DNA of 64,000 bases from Rhipicephalus microplus (Eukaryota > Arthropoda > Arachnida > Ixodida > Ixodidae): positions 77,902,417 to 77,966,416 of the forward strand of contig NC_134702.1 in NCBI RefSeq assembly GCF_043290135.1, in the 5' to 3' direction. The notes under the pieces were generated by a model. That model ran no database searches. It was not told the DNA's origin and was given only the letters and a program-made list of their open reading frames with translations. This document shows positions 20,867-33,650 of this stretch, one piece after another (position 1 is the first letter of the stretch; every line of letters starts with the position of its first letter). The translations under genes and the position numbers were made by a program.

Positions 20867-22258
20867 TGTTAATGCAAGCTTCACCAATTATTTCCCGATT
20901 CACAGAGGCCATTACAATGAAAACGCAGTGCCAAGGTGAGGGATTAGGAGGGGGGACGGCTGTGTCCGGCTGTGCACATGTGCACGCCTAAACAATGAGC
21001 ACCATGAGAATGCTGAAAATGCTTGCTCCAAGTGCCACTACAACATGAACAAACCTGCTATTTCCCATATCTCGAAGTGCTGTCTATATACGAATTACGG
21101 AGGCTGTGATTCGTAGCGGGACCAATGTGCAAATTCTCACCTTAATTTAACAGCAAAGTCTCTCAGGAGCCATTTGTGCACGCAAATTTTTGAAAAAAAA
21201 AAGAAAGAACGCTCCGACGAAGCACGGGAAACAAAACACAGACGGATGGCATGCACAGTCGGCGCCGTAATCTTAAAACATGCACCCTGAAAAAAAAAAA
21301 AAAAAACTTCAATTCACCCAAATTTTGTGACATGCAAGTACTCGCTCGAACTGCACAGTACGTGTTGCAGAGCATGTTTCAGAGCAAGCTGCAAATCTAA
21401 ATTTAGGGCTGTCTGCAGAAGCACCGGAAGTATTTAACTCTTTATTCTGTCTCGTGGTCTCTAAACTTTTGCTGTTAAGTAAACGCACAAAAATTGGCGG
21501 CATTCGTTTGACCTATTTCGGTGTATTTCGAAATACGGCAGAACGCAAAGTGGTCCTGCGGAAATAAATGGTGATCAACACGTCGCTCTTGTTTAGTATA
21601 TGTGAATTTTTTTTTTGCTTGATTCGATTCTCGCTTTGAGGATAAGCAAAGGCATGGAAAAATAAAACCCTTTACATCGCGATTCCAGGTTGATTGTTTG
21701 CGGCCGGTCGCAAAAACGGAACTGCTGGAGCAGCAAAACGAATCGTTGCGCTGTATTTCCACGTTTTGGCCGTTAATTCGTCCAGATAGCTGGCGCTCAT
21801 GCAGCAAAAGTGATCGGTTGCATTCGACTCGCTCGAAGACTTCACTCTCACTAAGAGACCGTTAAGGTAGGCGAAGGGCCTTCCCGAAATGAAAGTGGTC
21901 TATTTATTCAGTTAATATAGGTTCAGCGCGATAGAGTGAGTTAACAATCGTAAGTATATAAAAAAGTATGGGACAGCCACCCACTGCAACTAGCCGATGC
22001 AGACTGATTTGGGTAGCGCACTTTTATCGTAGAATGCTCCCACACAATCAGCAGCGAGTCAAATCGCGCGAAATTACGCGGAACTTACAAATAGGTGACA
22101 TTTATTTTTTTTCGCTAACAAACCTGCTCAGTCTTGTCGTGCTCACGAGTTATGAATAACAAAAACACCACCACCACCATCAACAGTAAAAACAAAAACA
22201 ACAACTGCGACGACAAAAAAAAAAAAAACTTGATTTCTCGCTGAATATTTTGCTCTCT
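20867..22258. other. Unassigned sequence with A-runs
   Basis: No gene. A-runs occur at 21190-21200, 21291-21306 and 22216-22229. A CACCACCACCACC stretch lies near 22167. Confidence 0.4.
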
Positions 22259-22771
22259 AAAGGGACACTAAAGGAAAACAATTGATCTGCTGATACTGAT
22301 AAATAGTATTACGAGAAAACTAATGTTAATTTCACCATTATGAGTGTTTGTTTTCATAGAGGAGAAAATCTGGGCCAATATGTCATTTATAAATATCGCG
22401 CCGACATTGCCACTTGTGTCGTCACGGAGTTCAGAACTGCATTTCTCGTATTTTAGCGTCGTTGGCTCAGCGAAATTTTCCGAAATAAGGCACATTGGGT
22501 TCTAGCCCGCTCAGTGGACAATGTAGTTTAATGTAGTTTATTTTTGACGATAAGGAACTTCGTCGTATAGTCAGGTGCTGTCAGAATTTATGACCTCACG
22601 ACGCTTAGTGCGGGAATTTCAAGGTGGTGTCGCTGTACCCGCATTTTCTTTCCGCTCGTTTTATCGCCCTCCAAGCATGTTTTCGACATAAGCGTGGAGA
22701 TTCAGGGATTGTGCCACAATAATTTGCCGATATTAAGAAAAAGATAGTATTTTTTTCTTTAGTCTCCCTTT
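22259..22771. mobile_element. 513-bp MITE-like element with 15-bp TIR
   Basis: The left end AAAGGGACACTAAAGG (22259) matches the right end read outward, AAAGGGAGACTAAAGA (from 22771), at 13-14 of 16 positions including a following A-run. The end sequence resembles a family I recall as common in tick genomes. The interior has no transposase. No target-site duplication is clear. Confidence 0.6.
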
Positions 22772-23529
22772 CAGCAGCCGAGATACTCCTAACTGGCGAG
22801 GTCGGCGTAATTTAGAAACGCGCCCGACAGAGCTTCAATCACGGTGCCGCACGAAAGCGAAAAAGCAGCGTCGTGCCCATAATCTTCATCCTATCTTGAA
22901 CGCCGTTCAATAACCGTTGTAATAACAGCCGATATTTTATGCCCGGGACTCGAATAACCACATAATCTCGTAGGTTAAGCAGCTTGCGTTATTATTGTAT
23001 AGAATCTGGAGCAAATTAGGCTATGTCATCCTATAACAGTCCTGAGAGACAGAGAGAAAAAGAGGAAGAGAAAGAGGGAACAGATAGATGGTTGCTTCTA
23101 AATGAAATCAGAAACTTATTTCCTCTCGCGGGTCATTGCGGTAAGCAGGGCCCGTATCGCACTGTCTTCCTGAAAGCGAAGGCTCTGTTCGTTTGTTTCA
23201 CTGTCTCACTCTAGAAATGGTGCTTCGAGAAAGCAAGAAAATAAAGAATCACCACCCAAGCACTGCGTGCGTACAGATGATTAACAAATGAAGCTGAAAC
23301 GTGCAGCCCGGTGCTTATCCCTTCGTCAATCTCGACGGTTCATTAAAGCCTCTCTCAATTACTGGTCACGTCTGTCAGTATACATATAAGTTGGTGTTTG
23401 CCGCCAGTTTGTTTCAACTTCCCTGGTTCATTTTTCAGTGGGATTCAGTGGGATTGACTATCGGGATTTGTCCCTATTCATTGGCACGTACGTTATTCGC
23501 CCGACGACTCTTCTGATTCATTCCCCTGC
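22772..23529. other. Unassigned sequence
   Basis: No gene is supported. A purine-rich AGAGAGAAAAAGAGGAAGAG stretch lies near 23050. Confidence 0.4.
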
Positions 23530-23760
23530 CTTTTCTACACTTCGTCTATTCCACCAGCCACAATACCCTTCATGCTGCCCCTGTCACGGAGCGAAGCCAA
23601 CTTCGTATCACTGCACCAGGGAATGTCCACATCTACCGGGCTACTACCGTCCCTCTTTCACCGCCGCATTCTTGAGAGAGTGCGCTGACCTGCCTATAGA
23701 GCCACAGGAGCAGCGTCGGATGATCCAATGGGCACGCAAGCTAATGAAGCCCTGAAGTAA
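23530..23760 (+). pseudogene. LINE polyprotein C-terminal relic
   Basis: One open frame ends at 23755 and carries CPCHGAKPTSYHCTRECPHL (a CxCxG...YHCTxEC zinc-binding pattern like those at LINE C-termini) followed by EPQEQRRMIQWARKLMKP before the stop. That last part resembles the helical tail (QxxxxxWAR) of some tick LINE proteins. No upstream domain survives. Without a database search this rests on motif likeness only. Confidence 0.5.
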
Positions 23761-23925
23761 GGGCTCCAGCCACGAGGATGATCACTTATTTGTAGAAATG
23801 TTTTTTTAGAGCCATGTCTGCCGTCGTTCCTCAATGACGTTGACGACGGTCAAGAACAGGCGCATTCCAGACTACATGTTCTCGTGTTACCATCGTGGCA
23901 TAGCACATTTATGGTACCCACTATA

Positions 23926-23976
23926 CACCATGACGATGACGATGGCGATGACGATGACGTCGATGTCGATGAAGAT
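23926..23976. repeat. Degenerate GATGAC/GATGGC repeat
   Basis: Imperfect 6-bp repeats of GATGAC type. Confidence 0.85.
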
Positions 23977-24269
23977 GATTACGAACAACGACTGGCTTGA
24001 GCAGTATAAGGCGTCTCGATATGCTCTGCGAAGCATTTCGTATGACTGGAAACAACCGACACAGACCCCGTCTTTGCCAACTTCAGGTTAGACCATATAC
24101 CGCAAACCAGTAAGAATGAAGGCAAAGCTAACTCCACAACTCCGCACAACGTACAATTTGTAATCAATAAACATTGTATTTCACTTCACACCGCTGCGCA
24201 GTCGTTTAGTAGCGTGAGTGGTTAATGTCCCGGGTGACTTACGGTAATACCAAATGAACCCACTGCTCC

Positions 24270-24885
24270 GCCCACTCATCATCATTCACTTCGGGAAAAT
24301 GGCGTCATTTTTTAAGAAGGCGTAGCTCCTAAAGGAGTGGGTCTGTTCATTCCTTGTACGTATGTACGTGACCGCCTATAGTTCCACTTTTGCAAACTGC
24401 CAACTCTTTCGTCCTCGCAAATATCCCACTACGCCCCATCACTGATCCACCACTTCAGCGACCATAAAGTCAATAATGTAAAAGAGCGGCCAATATCAAA
24501 TGCAAGATGGTCGTATACTTGTATCCAGGTGGGCGTCAAAGAACCATTGATTGTCCCACTGTGTCCATCCCTTGTTTGTACGTGAACGCCTATAGTTCCA
24601 CCTTTGCAAACGGCCCACTACTTTGTCTTTGCAAGCATATCCCACTACGCCCATCACCGATCCACCACTTCACCGACCATAAGGCCGTTATAATGAAGGG
24701 GGAACGGAAGCGACGTATAACTACCACTTACGAATAATACAATTTCTTGCATAAATATATAAAGTGTTTATCACGTCTTTGATGATGTAGTGGATGATAT
24801 TCGCGGATGGTTCACGGTTTAACGATGAAACCCTCCAGCGCTTCGCCCTACTCATCAAGATTCACTCCGTGGATATGCTGTGACG
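24270..24885 (-). repeat. Dispersed-repeat mosaic with an internal 216-bp duplication
   Basis: Blocks at about 24345-24480 and 24560-24695 share, in order, CTTGTACGT-like sequence, GCCTATAGTTCCAC, TTTGCAAAC, ATCCCACTACGCC and GATCCACCACTTCA, at roughly 80 per cent identity. The motif complementary to GAATGATGATGAGTGGGCG flanks them at 24275-24295 and, diverged, at 24842-24870. The same motif begins the repeat at 7546, so this is probably a tandem or nested set of one non-autonomous family. Confidence 0.6.
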
Positions 24886-27012
24886 TTTTTTTATTTGTTT
24901 AATGGCGCAGCAGTGAGTATAGTAGCACGGCTACTCGTAACAGGATATCTCGCATTTCTGGGGCACGTATGTACATGCTTGGAGCGCATAGGATGGGCGA
25001 ATTTGTCATGTCGCATTAGCCTTATATCCAGCGTCCCCGTTAAAAGAGTTGGTCTCTATGGATGGCTCAGGGTAAGCACACGCGGACATCGAGGTGCAAT
25101 GAACCGAATCGCCTGCGCGATTCTTTCGAGCCTGGGAACCGACGGGCGTTTGCAAAAAAAAGAACAAGAAAGGCGTCGTTGGGCCTCTCTGCATGGGAAC
25201 CGGAAGCTGCCTGATAAAAAGCACTCGCTCGAGCCAGAACGGAGGCGGCGGCGAAAGTAGAGAACCTTTGGATGACCGTTATACACGTTAGACTGCTCTT
25301 CGAAGTCGGCATAGAAGATCGCGGACTGTATAGTTGCCGGGGGTCGAGGTGCCTCCTGGCCGGTGCGTGTGAGAACTGTATGCGCCCCCCGGCTATGCCG
25401 CGACGCACTCTTCGGGGCTCAAACGGCTCCGTGGAGCGTCAGACGGGGACGCCCGGCGATCCGCTGAGAGCGTTCCCGCGCGTCAAGCGCGTAATTGGCA
25501 CTCCTGTCCTTCAAAGCACAGCGCGGCAACGGTCTTGACGAGAGGCACATACACCGCAGTCGAGCGCGCTCGGTGTTGTTGGCCCCGCTCGCTGGAATGC
25601 TGCACTCTTGGCTTGTTGCTGAGCTGCTATATAGCTAAGCTGTAGGATCCGCTGTTTTCTTTTTTAATTCTAATACATTTAGTTCCTTCTCGTTCTGCCG
25701 CGAAATATTCCGTGTGAATTGCAAGCGTCATATACATACGGTGAAGCCCGAATACTAAACTGCAACGCAAGAACTGGTGAAAGCACCACTGCGGCTCGTG
25801 GGAGGGTAATTGCGTGCAGTGCGTTTTGTAAAGTAACGGCTCGCCGTCCTCGGGCGAGCGTAGCGGGGAGCTGCTGTTCGTCTGACACGATTATGCATGC
25901 AACTTGAAGGGCAAGCCGTTTACGCGCGTCTACACCTTCACGCTACGAGAACAGCCATTGCGACTGGCACCGCACTATATTTCGCATATTGCGACCCAGC
26001 GCTTGATCTAAGTATGATTTTTAAGAGTATTACGCCGTTATTCTCGTTCCAGTAATTTAGTTTTACAAGTTCGAGGATGATCCTAACGCCCGCTCGTGGC
26101 ATGCTTAAACGAACGAATATGCATGTTCTTGAGATCGGACTCCATGCGTCGTTCGCAGGTTTACCGGATGTGTGGTCATATAAAACAGGCTTATTGGCAT
26201 TGCAGGCATTCTAGTTATGTTACGTTAGACATGGTTATGCCACTGGCATTCTGGAAAAGAAAAAAAAAAGGCTTGTCCAGTGGTGTTGAACGACATGTTA
26301 GTCGAATATTTGCATGTACGTTAGGGAAAACCTAGCTGGTGAAAATTAATCTACTCCTCCACTATTGCGTCGACAATTACCATATGATGAGGTTGTCGAA
26401 AAAAAAAGAAACCCAAGAACTTTATTTTTGTGGGAATATCGCGCCCCGGCATGGCACACACCCTCATGAATTATATATAGCCTTGCGAAAAATGCTCACG
26501 CAACATTTCTGCGTTTGCCCGTTCAAAAAATTTCATCACTGGCGCTTCGCAAGCGCTGCACGGAACTTGGCGTGGCTATAGCGGTGCTTTTGCGTGGGCG
26601 TACGAGAAGCCGCGTTTACGAGACGTTGGCGCTTGTCAACGTGCCTAGAGCGTGTATGAAGCTGAACCCCTGGTAACCGGTAATTTGCTCGGGCATCGAT
26701 CATACACGACTTGCGCAAGAATGCCGACTGTCGGGAAGGCGCCACGTCGTTTCCTCAAGCATGGCGTGTGCATATATCTCTGATATCCTAGTATGCTGTG
26801 CCTTCAATTCACAGCACCTATACTGGCCGGTACCTGCGCCCATTTGTTGGCCGCACCCAGCAACTTGAATTGTTACAAAGGAGATGGCGTTGATGGCACA
26901 AACGCACAGGCACCCAAGCGAGATATCTTTCTTGCATCTCTACGCACGCGGAAAATTTATTTAGGCGAGTGAGTGGTGTCAGCGATGGTAGCTCGCCCCT
27001 CAGATACTTATA
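24886..27012. other. Unassigned sequence, GC-rich in 25.0-25.6 kb
   Basis: The GC-rich block holds overlapping ORFs on both strands (24880-25260 +, 25067-25408 -, 25272-25538 +) with no recognisable domains. It could be a promoter-proximal region but has no clear core promoter. Confidence 0.3.
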
Positions 27013-27236
27013 ATGTGAAGTTTTATGCGCCACAATCACGATATAATTATAAAACAAAGAGTAACAAGGTACTCCGGATCGGTGACGAACTCCCGGGGTT
27101 CTTAAGCATGCAAGTGAATCAAAGCATAATGGTGTTTGTGCATTTCGCCTCTATGGCACCATGACCTCCTCGGCCGGGCGTGAAACCGACGACGATGCAC
27201 TAAGGCGCGTGATAACTAGACCACTAAGCCACCACT
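27013..27236 (-). mobile_element. Highly diverged Ruka-like SINE
   Basis: The order of blocks matches Ruka in reverse: ATATAATTAT, CTCCGGATCG, CCCGGGGTTCTTAAGC, TTTCGCCTCTATGG, then CTAGACCACTAAGCCACC, the complement of a box A region (GGCTTAGTGGTCTAG). Similarity is low, so this is either a very old copy or a sister family sharing the tRNA head. Confidence 0.55.
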
Positions 27237-27660
27237 GTCAGTCGTTTTCACTCGCTTGTCTTTCTTTCTCTCACCCTTCCCCCCACACTACTTTTTGTTT
27301 GCTTGTTAGGTTGCTGTCATGAACGGACTATTAATAAGGATCTGTGTGTTCTAACTTTGCCTGTTCGTCTGACGTCTGAGAAGGCTTTTTCGTGTATGAT
27401 AGTTCGCGCCTCTTGCCATATATACGGAAATCGTTGGTGCCCCCGTTCATCCGCGAGTTTCCGTCGCAGCTAATATGATGTTTTTCATATGTCCGTGTAG
27501 ATTTTACGAGCGCCCCGAACTCCAAATGCTATGCGAGGTTGCAGACTACGTGACGCCAGCTCGCAAACAAATGGTGTTCCACACTCACCTCCATGGCTAG
27601 GAGCGGCGCTGACTCCCAGGTTCGCGTGCACGCAAGTGCCCGACAAAGTGTGATGAGGGG
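27237..27660. other. Unassigned sequence
   Basis: Nothing recognisable. Confidence 0.4.
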
Positions 27661-27667
27661 ACGATGG

Positions 27668-27875
27668 CCGCCGCAGCCGAATTCGTAGATAATCGGGCGC
27701 GTTATCAAAAAGTCACCGGTTTGGTCCCGGCCAGCGACAAGTTGTCTCTCCGTCAGTTTTACTTTCTACTTTTTTCGGCATCTATATTGCAATTACTACA
27801 ACGCAGTTGAAACAGTATACAGTTAGCCTCCCCTGTACGTTCCCCAGTTTCATCATATGTTGGTTTTCGTCAAGG
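27668..27875 (+). mobile_element. tRNA-like SINE, family shared with 39851-40045
   Basis: A decayed tRNA-type head (box B-like CCGGTTTGGTCCCGGCC near 27716) leads to GCGACAAGTTG, a T-rich segment and a 3' block CTCCCCTGTACGTTCC...TTCATCATATGTTGGTTTT. A copy with the same order of blocks lies at 39851-40045. Confidence 0.5.
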
Positions 27876-30212
27876 TAGCATCAACGAAGTAACGAGTTCT
27901 TAGAACTAAAAAGCGCCCTTCTTTCAAACTCCCTGGACGCCATCACAAAGGTTTCGCTCCAGACGCTGCTCCGCGCGTGTTAACGGAGGATGTAAGGGGC
28001 AGCTGCGTAAGAAAAATGGGCCTACACGAAGTCAAGAGTCAATTGAGTGCTGCGCTAAGTGATTTGGACCGTTTGGTGCGCCCCTTATCTTAGGCACCGT
28101 GAGGAATTACAGACGCTTGCACGTACATGTAATAACGCGGAATTCGAAACCGCGCCGTGACCTGGAGAGATTCGAAACACTACCGCGTGCACGATGACGA
28201 CTTACGAGATGTGATTGAACGAAGGTGCTTTAGTCAGGTGTGTTCTTTGTTTTTTTTTCAGGTCGATTTATCCGATACAAGGTCATAATATATAAGTCAA
28301 TGCTTGCTTTTCAGTTTTTGAACTCGCCTTTATCGCGAACGTGGGGGATTTCTAGAACGCCTATCCTGCCTTCTCAAACAGCTCGAGTCGCGACTCGGGT
28401 GGCCTCGCAATGGCAGAGATAGAGGGAGACAGAGAGAATGCTCATTAATGAAGGAGAAAGAACTGTGCCTGCATACACGAAGGTGCTCACATTCGATTCT
28501 GTGTGGGGTAGGACATGATGGACAGAAAGCCCCAGAAGAAGGAGGGCAGGAAAACAGTAGCAGCTCGATTACGCTTTCGAGAGTGCTTTCGTATGCGATT
28601 CATCATCGTAAGTTTCAACAGCTTGTTCCGTGGACCTTGCGCACAGTGATCCTGTACTGATCTTTATCTCAAAGGAGAACGCCCATAAGTCAGAAAAGAG
28701 AGAGAAAGCCTATACACCCACGATAACGGCACCACCTTCTCGTCTTTCCCGTGTGCGGTTTTCCGCGCCACTGCTATGCGCCACATCAATGTCCGTTTAA
28801 CGCCGCTCGATCCGACAGTCGTGACTGGACCGATTCACGCCCCTTTTTTCTCTCGGATCGTTTTCTTTCCCCACTCGAGACGCCGAGAACCGTGAGCGAA
28901 GGACGGAATGGTGCTCTCGTCGTGGCGTTGGTCGCCATCTCGAGATCACTGGACAGAACAAAGAGACGAGAGAGATTGCGCAAAGAAACAAGAACAACAC
29001 GGCTTGAGGCTAAATCTCCAGTTTTGCATATGCGTTGCACGTTTGGAGCAACACAAATACGCTAAACTGAAAGCAATAAAAAGTGCGTGGTGTGAAGTCA
29101 AAACCTCGCAGTGTTACGTACGTATTCCTCGTTTAGAGGCCCAAGTCGACCGTTATAAGAGTTATAATAATCAGCGACGCGCATGAACCTCATATGCGGC
29201 CTTTATTTCTCGCCAGTCCCAGCAAGCGATTGCCGTCACGCCAGGAAATATTCAAGGGCGTTTCGCGCCAGCCTGTAAAGGGAGCGAGCGAGTGTGGCAC
29301 GTCACGACGACGGTATAACGCCGCACTCTGGTTCTCATTGTGTCCGTTGCATATAGTCGGGTGGGTGTGGTGGGGTGCTGAAGGTTTTGCGCTAAAAAAC
29401 AATGAATACAAAAGAAAACAAAAAGTCGGGCCGCCATGGGGCGGTCGTGCAGTCACGAATGGACGACAGCTCAGAGTGGCTGGAGGTCTTCCGAGCGGGC
29501 GACCGTCGGACGACTTGTGACGGCAGAGTTTTGTCTTGCCTGTCCTCTGCCCAAGGACGTCGCCGAGAGGTCGTCCTAGCACAAGCGTGAGCAAGGTCAT
29601 GCGCCTCTTCCTGTGTCGCTGATTTTTTTTTCCTTCATAATCTCGCTGGCCGACTTTTAATGCTTTGTACCTGTGCTGACGTTACACAATAGGGTCAGCC
29701 ACATGTGCGTACGTCACTATATATAATCAACAGCACGTGCGAGGTCCAAGGAGATGTGCGCTTTGTGTGAAGCGTTGTTGAAAGTTAAATCTTCGTGAAC
29801 CTATATGGGAGGCAACGGAAATTAGGAGCTGCATCGGAGCTTCTTTGAGCGCACAAGGGTGCAGTGGTATGGTGAGAAGGCTTGCGAATGTACGTGCTCT
29901 AGTGTGAGAAACTGTTTGTTAACAGAGAGAGGCAGTCGCAGGGCGTTCAGTGTTCATAGTGCTGCGCACCAGAGAAATTAGACTAACCCAAGTACTTACC
30001 CCTTGTGCACTAAAAACGATGAAGGAAACACGCGGGCGCAATGTTTCTGGACATATTTAATTGATATTTATTGAGGGCTAATAAGCATTCGTCATTTATT
30101 GTCAGGATAAATTCTGATGGCGATAAATGATAAATTCTGGTGCGGCGAGCTTTACCTATATGTAAGAAGTTTTGTGGCAGTGGTTTTCTTTTGTGCTTAT
30201 CTCCACATCTAT
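27876..30212. other. Unassigned sequence, GC-rich in 28.75-29.6 kb
   Basis: ORFs at 28751-29065 (+) and 29190-29600 (-) have no recognisable domains and are mirrored by opposite-strand frames. TATA-like ACTATATATAA lies near 29718, with no convincing initiator. Confidence 0.3.
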
Positions 30213-30412
30213 TTTTTTACAGCGAAAGCTGCTATACGAGATCACAGCCAGGGTCACGTGCGCCGTTGTTATCCACCATCGCCGCTGTTGTCCGTAAGCA
30301 CTATCGCTCGAAACAAAAATAATGATAAGAAAGCCCAACGATACAATGAAATTCAAAGCCGGGTCCCCTGCGTGCGAGCCCAGTATTCAACCACTGAGCC
30401 ACCGCGGTGCCC
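30213..30412 (-). mobile_element. Full-length copy of the second tRNA-derived SINE family
   Basis: On the minus strand the head reads CACCGCGGTGGCTCAGTGG (box A) then GAATACTGGGCTCGCACGCA and a decayed box B (GGCTTTGAATTTC). Next come CGATAGTGCTTACGGACAAC and a 3' part GATCTCGTATAGCAGC ending TTTCGCTGTAAAAAA. The first three blocks match the plus-strand copy at 5017-5175. The overlapping 177-aa plus-strand ORF (30117-30650) is explained by this element. Confidence 0.75.
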
Positions 30413-30784
30413 GAATATCCGTTGCAAACTGGCCTTAGACTGGCTTGATGTCGGGAAAGGAATCGCGTTGACACGCGTTTCAGCACAGCAAAGGAGCCAC
30501 CAGCCGTCACACAATGCGAATAGCGTAACGAGTGGGCCGTCGCGTCGATCGCTTCAACCCATTAAAACAGCTTCAGGATCAGGAATAATTATACGCCATG
30601 ATCAGGCACAACAGAAAAAAAATTGCACAAGATTTTTTGCACGTCTGTAGTGGGTATACCACGCTTCTCCGAAGAACGAACGAAGATTGCAAAGTGAATG
30701 CTTCCGTACTTCACAAAAGTTGTGGCAATTGATGGTGCAGTAGATACGCTACAAACGTAATTGTAGCATTTATCTAAGAGTGTT
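30413..30784. other. Unassigned sequence
   Basis: Nothing recognisable. Confidence 0.4.
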
Positions 30785-30876
30785 CAAAAAAGGCTCCAAA
30801 AGACCGCTCTTCCAGCTTTCGCTGTGACTGTGCTGCGCGTTTCCCCCAGGCCTGGTGGTTTCTTTATTTTCTATTT
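30785..30876 (+). repeat. Dispersed repeat, copy of 13600-13692
   Basis: It shares AGCTTTCGCTGTGACTGTGC and surrounding blocks with 13600-13692. The family is unknown. Confidence 0.75.
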
Positions 30877-33650
30877 CTTATTTCCCCTTTCTTAGACGGC
30901 CTTCTACTGCATCATGTTCTTGTTAGCGTGCTGTGGATCATGGCACATTAATGACATGGTTATTTACCATAAGATAGCCATAGAGGTGGGCTGCTTCAAC
31001 CCCCTCCCCCTCTCGAAATCTTCTTTAATTTTGCGAAAGAATTTTCGGTTACGCTAGGGCTACTTATCTCAGTTTATGATAAAAAACCATGATGGTTATT
31101 CATCACAACTAAAGAAGAATATCAATCTTACAGGGAAAGTTTTTTTATTATTATGCCTCCTATTCGTGTTATGAGGTAAAGGTTCTACTGGCATAACTAC
31201 TCCTTTGATAGTTTGTTCACCGTAAGCCCAATCTGATGCGGTTATTGTTATAGGAACGCAGCGTTAACTGACGGCGGGAATTCCTGAGAACCGCATTTGT
31301 GATAGCAGATACAGGAAGTCAGAAATTCTTCGTGTGGTGGGAAGAGCCGTTTTTTTTTTTTTTGATAGCCGTACCCTCAAACGCCATCACTGAGAGCTGC
31401 AACTGCACATATGCTTCCTTTACCGCCCGTTAAGGTACTTTCACGCACCACGAAGCACTAAAGTCGAGAACCTCCGTTACTCTTCGGGCGGCGAAACCGC
31501 TATATACTGCGCATACAATGCGGAGCGTTTCTCTCATTTCGGCTGGTTTCCATTTTGGCTCGTCCGGGACATTTAAACCTTTGTGCTCCGCTGTCTTTAT
31601 ACGCACCGCGCGCGTGGTTGCTGAGGCGAGGGACGATACCACTGACCGAACGCCGCTGGTTCTTAGAGAGACGTTTATATACTATAGAAGAGGGAAACGT
31701 GGCCACGCCTTTCAGCTGCTTCTCGCGTTGTTCCTCGCTGAAAGGCGGACGGTGGGCCACGGGGAGTCGTGCGTGCCGTTTATAAACGGCCCCATCCCGC
31801 CCATCCCGTATATAGGTGTCTCACGCGAGACCCTAGCCTCTGTTATTTCTCAGCGAAGACGTGGAAGTATATCTTATAGCGTTTTCCCAATGTCTCCGAG
31901 AGGAACCGCAGCACTCGGAGCTCCTCCCAGCCTGTACGAAGGCACACAGGTGAAAAAAATTAAAAGACACGAAAAGAAAAATCCAACGCCTAACTTCCTG
32001 ACTGTGGTCGTTTTTCGCCGCAGACAGGGAGGTCCTTTAAAGTGAGAGCTCTCAATCTTTCCTCTAATATATTTTTTTTCTTTCTTCGCTGCTGGTCCGT
32101 ATGCTAATGAAGATCCTCACTGTACACTGTCCTACATGGTCCCTACTGTGTTCCGGATGTGCGCTCATTTCCATTCGGACTTGAAGCAGGCGGGACGTTG
32201 GTTCGTCTTGCGAAACAATATCTTTCACAGTCTTGCCACGTATATACCGATTCAAGAGACAACGCCTTTCCTTCAAGTGCCTTTCTTCTTCGCGCCGTTT
32301 ATAGATAAGCTCTATCCGTGCCTTATATACATTTCCTTCAGCGTGCCTTTATTTTTCTTGCTTGTATACGTCTCACGAACCTCCACGTATCGCGAGAGCC
32401 GGTGCTTGTCTTCTATGCTCCCACTTACATGGCGCTGCTCTCTGCGCTATCCGTACGGGACAAATCCTCGTGCTCGTCGCGATATGACGTCTTTCCGTCT
32501 ATATCAAAGGGACGTGACTGGTATGACGCGAGTGGCGACTGAAAGTCAGTCCTGGGCGACAAAACGACGCCGAAGAAGCATCGTAAATAAGCAAACGACG
32601 CATATATAAATGCGATGCAAACGACAGACGATATCTACTAACCTCTGCGTACAAAGGATGCGGAGGTTATATATGTGTGACGCGGATGTGCCTCCGTGCA
32701 CGGCTTAATTGCAGTAATTAAGAAGAGACAGCACCACGAGGACGACCTTGTCACATACGCGCATAAAAACGGACAGAAACTAGGCGCAGTGATGCCTCCA
32801 ACGTGTGAAATATTCTGAATCGCGGCGCGCGCCTGGCAGGAAAACTTCATTTAAGGTTGCATTGTTCTCGGCGTATGCGGCTCGAAACAACGCGGGAGAA
32901 GAGTCAAGGATAAAAGGTATGAGGTCGTTCAAACAAAGCCTATAGCACCACTGTAGCAGTGCGCTCACGGTTCGTCACACGGCTTCTCTACACATTTCAC
33001 TGGCTTTCTTTAGAACGTGGAAAAAATAACAGCGCGAGACGTATTGTACAGGAAACAATTTAGTCGGTGGTTTCTCAAAGTGCCCTATACATATTACTGT
33101 TCACATTTTGGGTCTCCAGCTCATAATTAAAAATTAGGTAATAAGAATTACTATTATTTAGTATGGGGAGAAATAAAAAATGGTCTGAGTACCTACACGT
33201 TAGTGCGAGTAGTATGCGCTTGGTTCAATTCTCCTCCTAAGTGCCTTTCACTTTCGAATCCTTGACTAAGTTATGTGGAACACTTTGTATATGTCTCTGT
33301 TATTAGTCGTAACCTATAACGCAACTACAAACGCAAAAATGTCGATGAGGTGATGATACTTGTGTGACGTGTAAAAGTCGGCAAGTGCTGCTCTGTCATG
33401 CTTCAGCGTGACACCTTTTTTTCATTTTTCATTGTTCTTGTAAGAAAACCGATATAAGAAGGAAACAGCGCTCACCCTAAGAATAGGCAGAGAGATGACT
33501 GCGGTCCGAAGGAAAACTTGCAGACCTTGAAGTCCGTTTGATGCTTACATATGGTTCCCGTTTGTGGGTTAAATATGCTTGCTATTGTATTATCAGTACG
33601 TAGTGAGAAAGAGAGTATGTGATTTCGACGACCCATACTGGAATAACTAA
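30877..33650. other. Unassigned sequence
   Basis: Several ORFs of 150-175 aa (31518-32045 +, 32136-32609 +) have no recognisable domains and are probably chance or leader sequence. No clear repeat is seen. Confidence 0.3.

Noticed and set aside
30117..30650. 177-aa ORF as a gene
   Set aside because: It runs antisense through a tRNA-derived SINE and has no domain.
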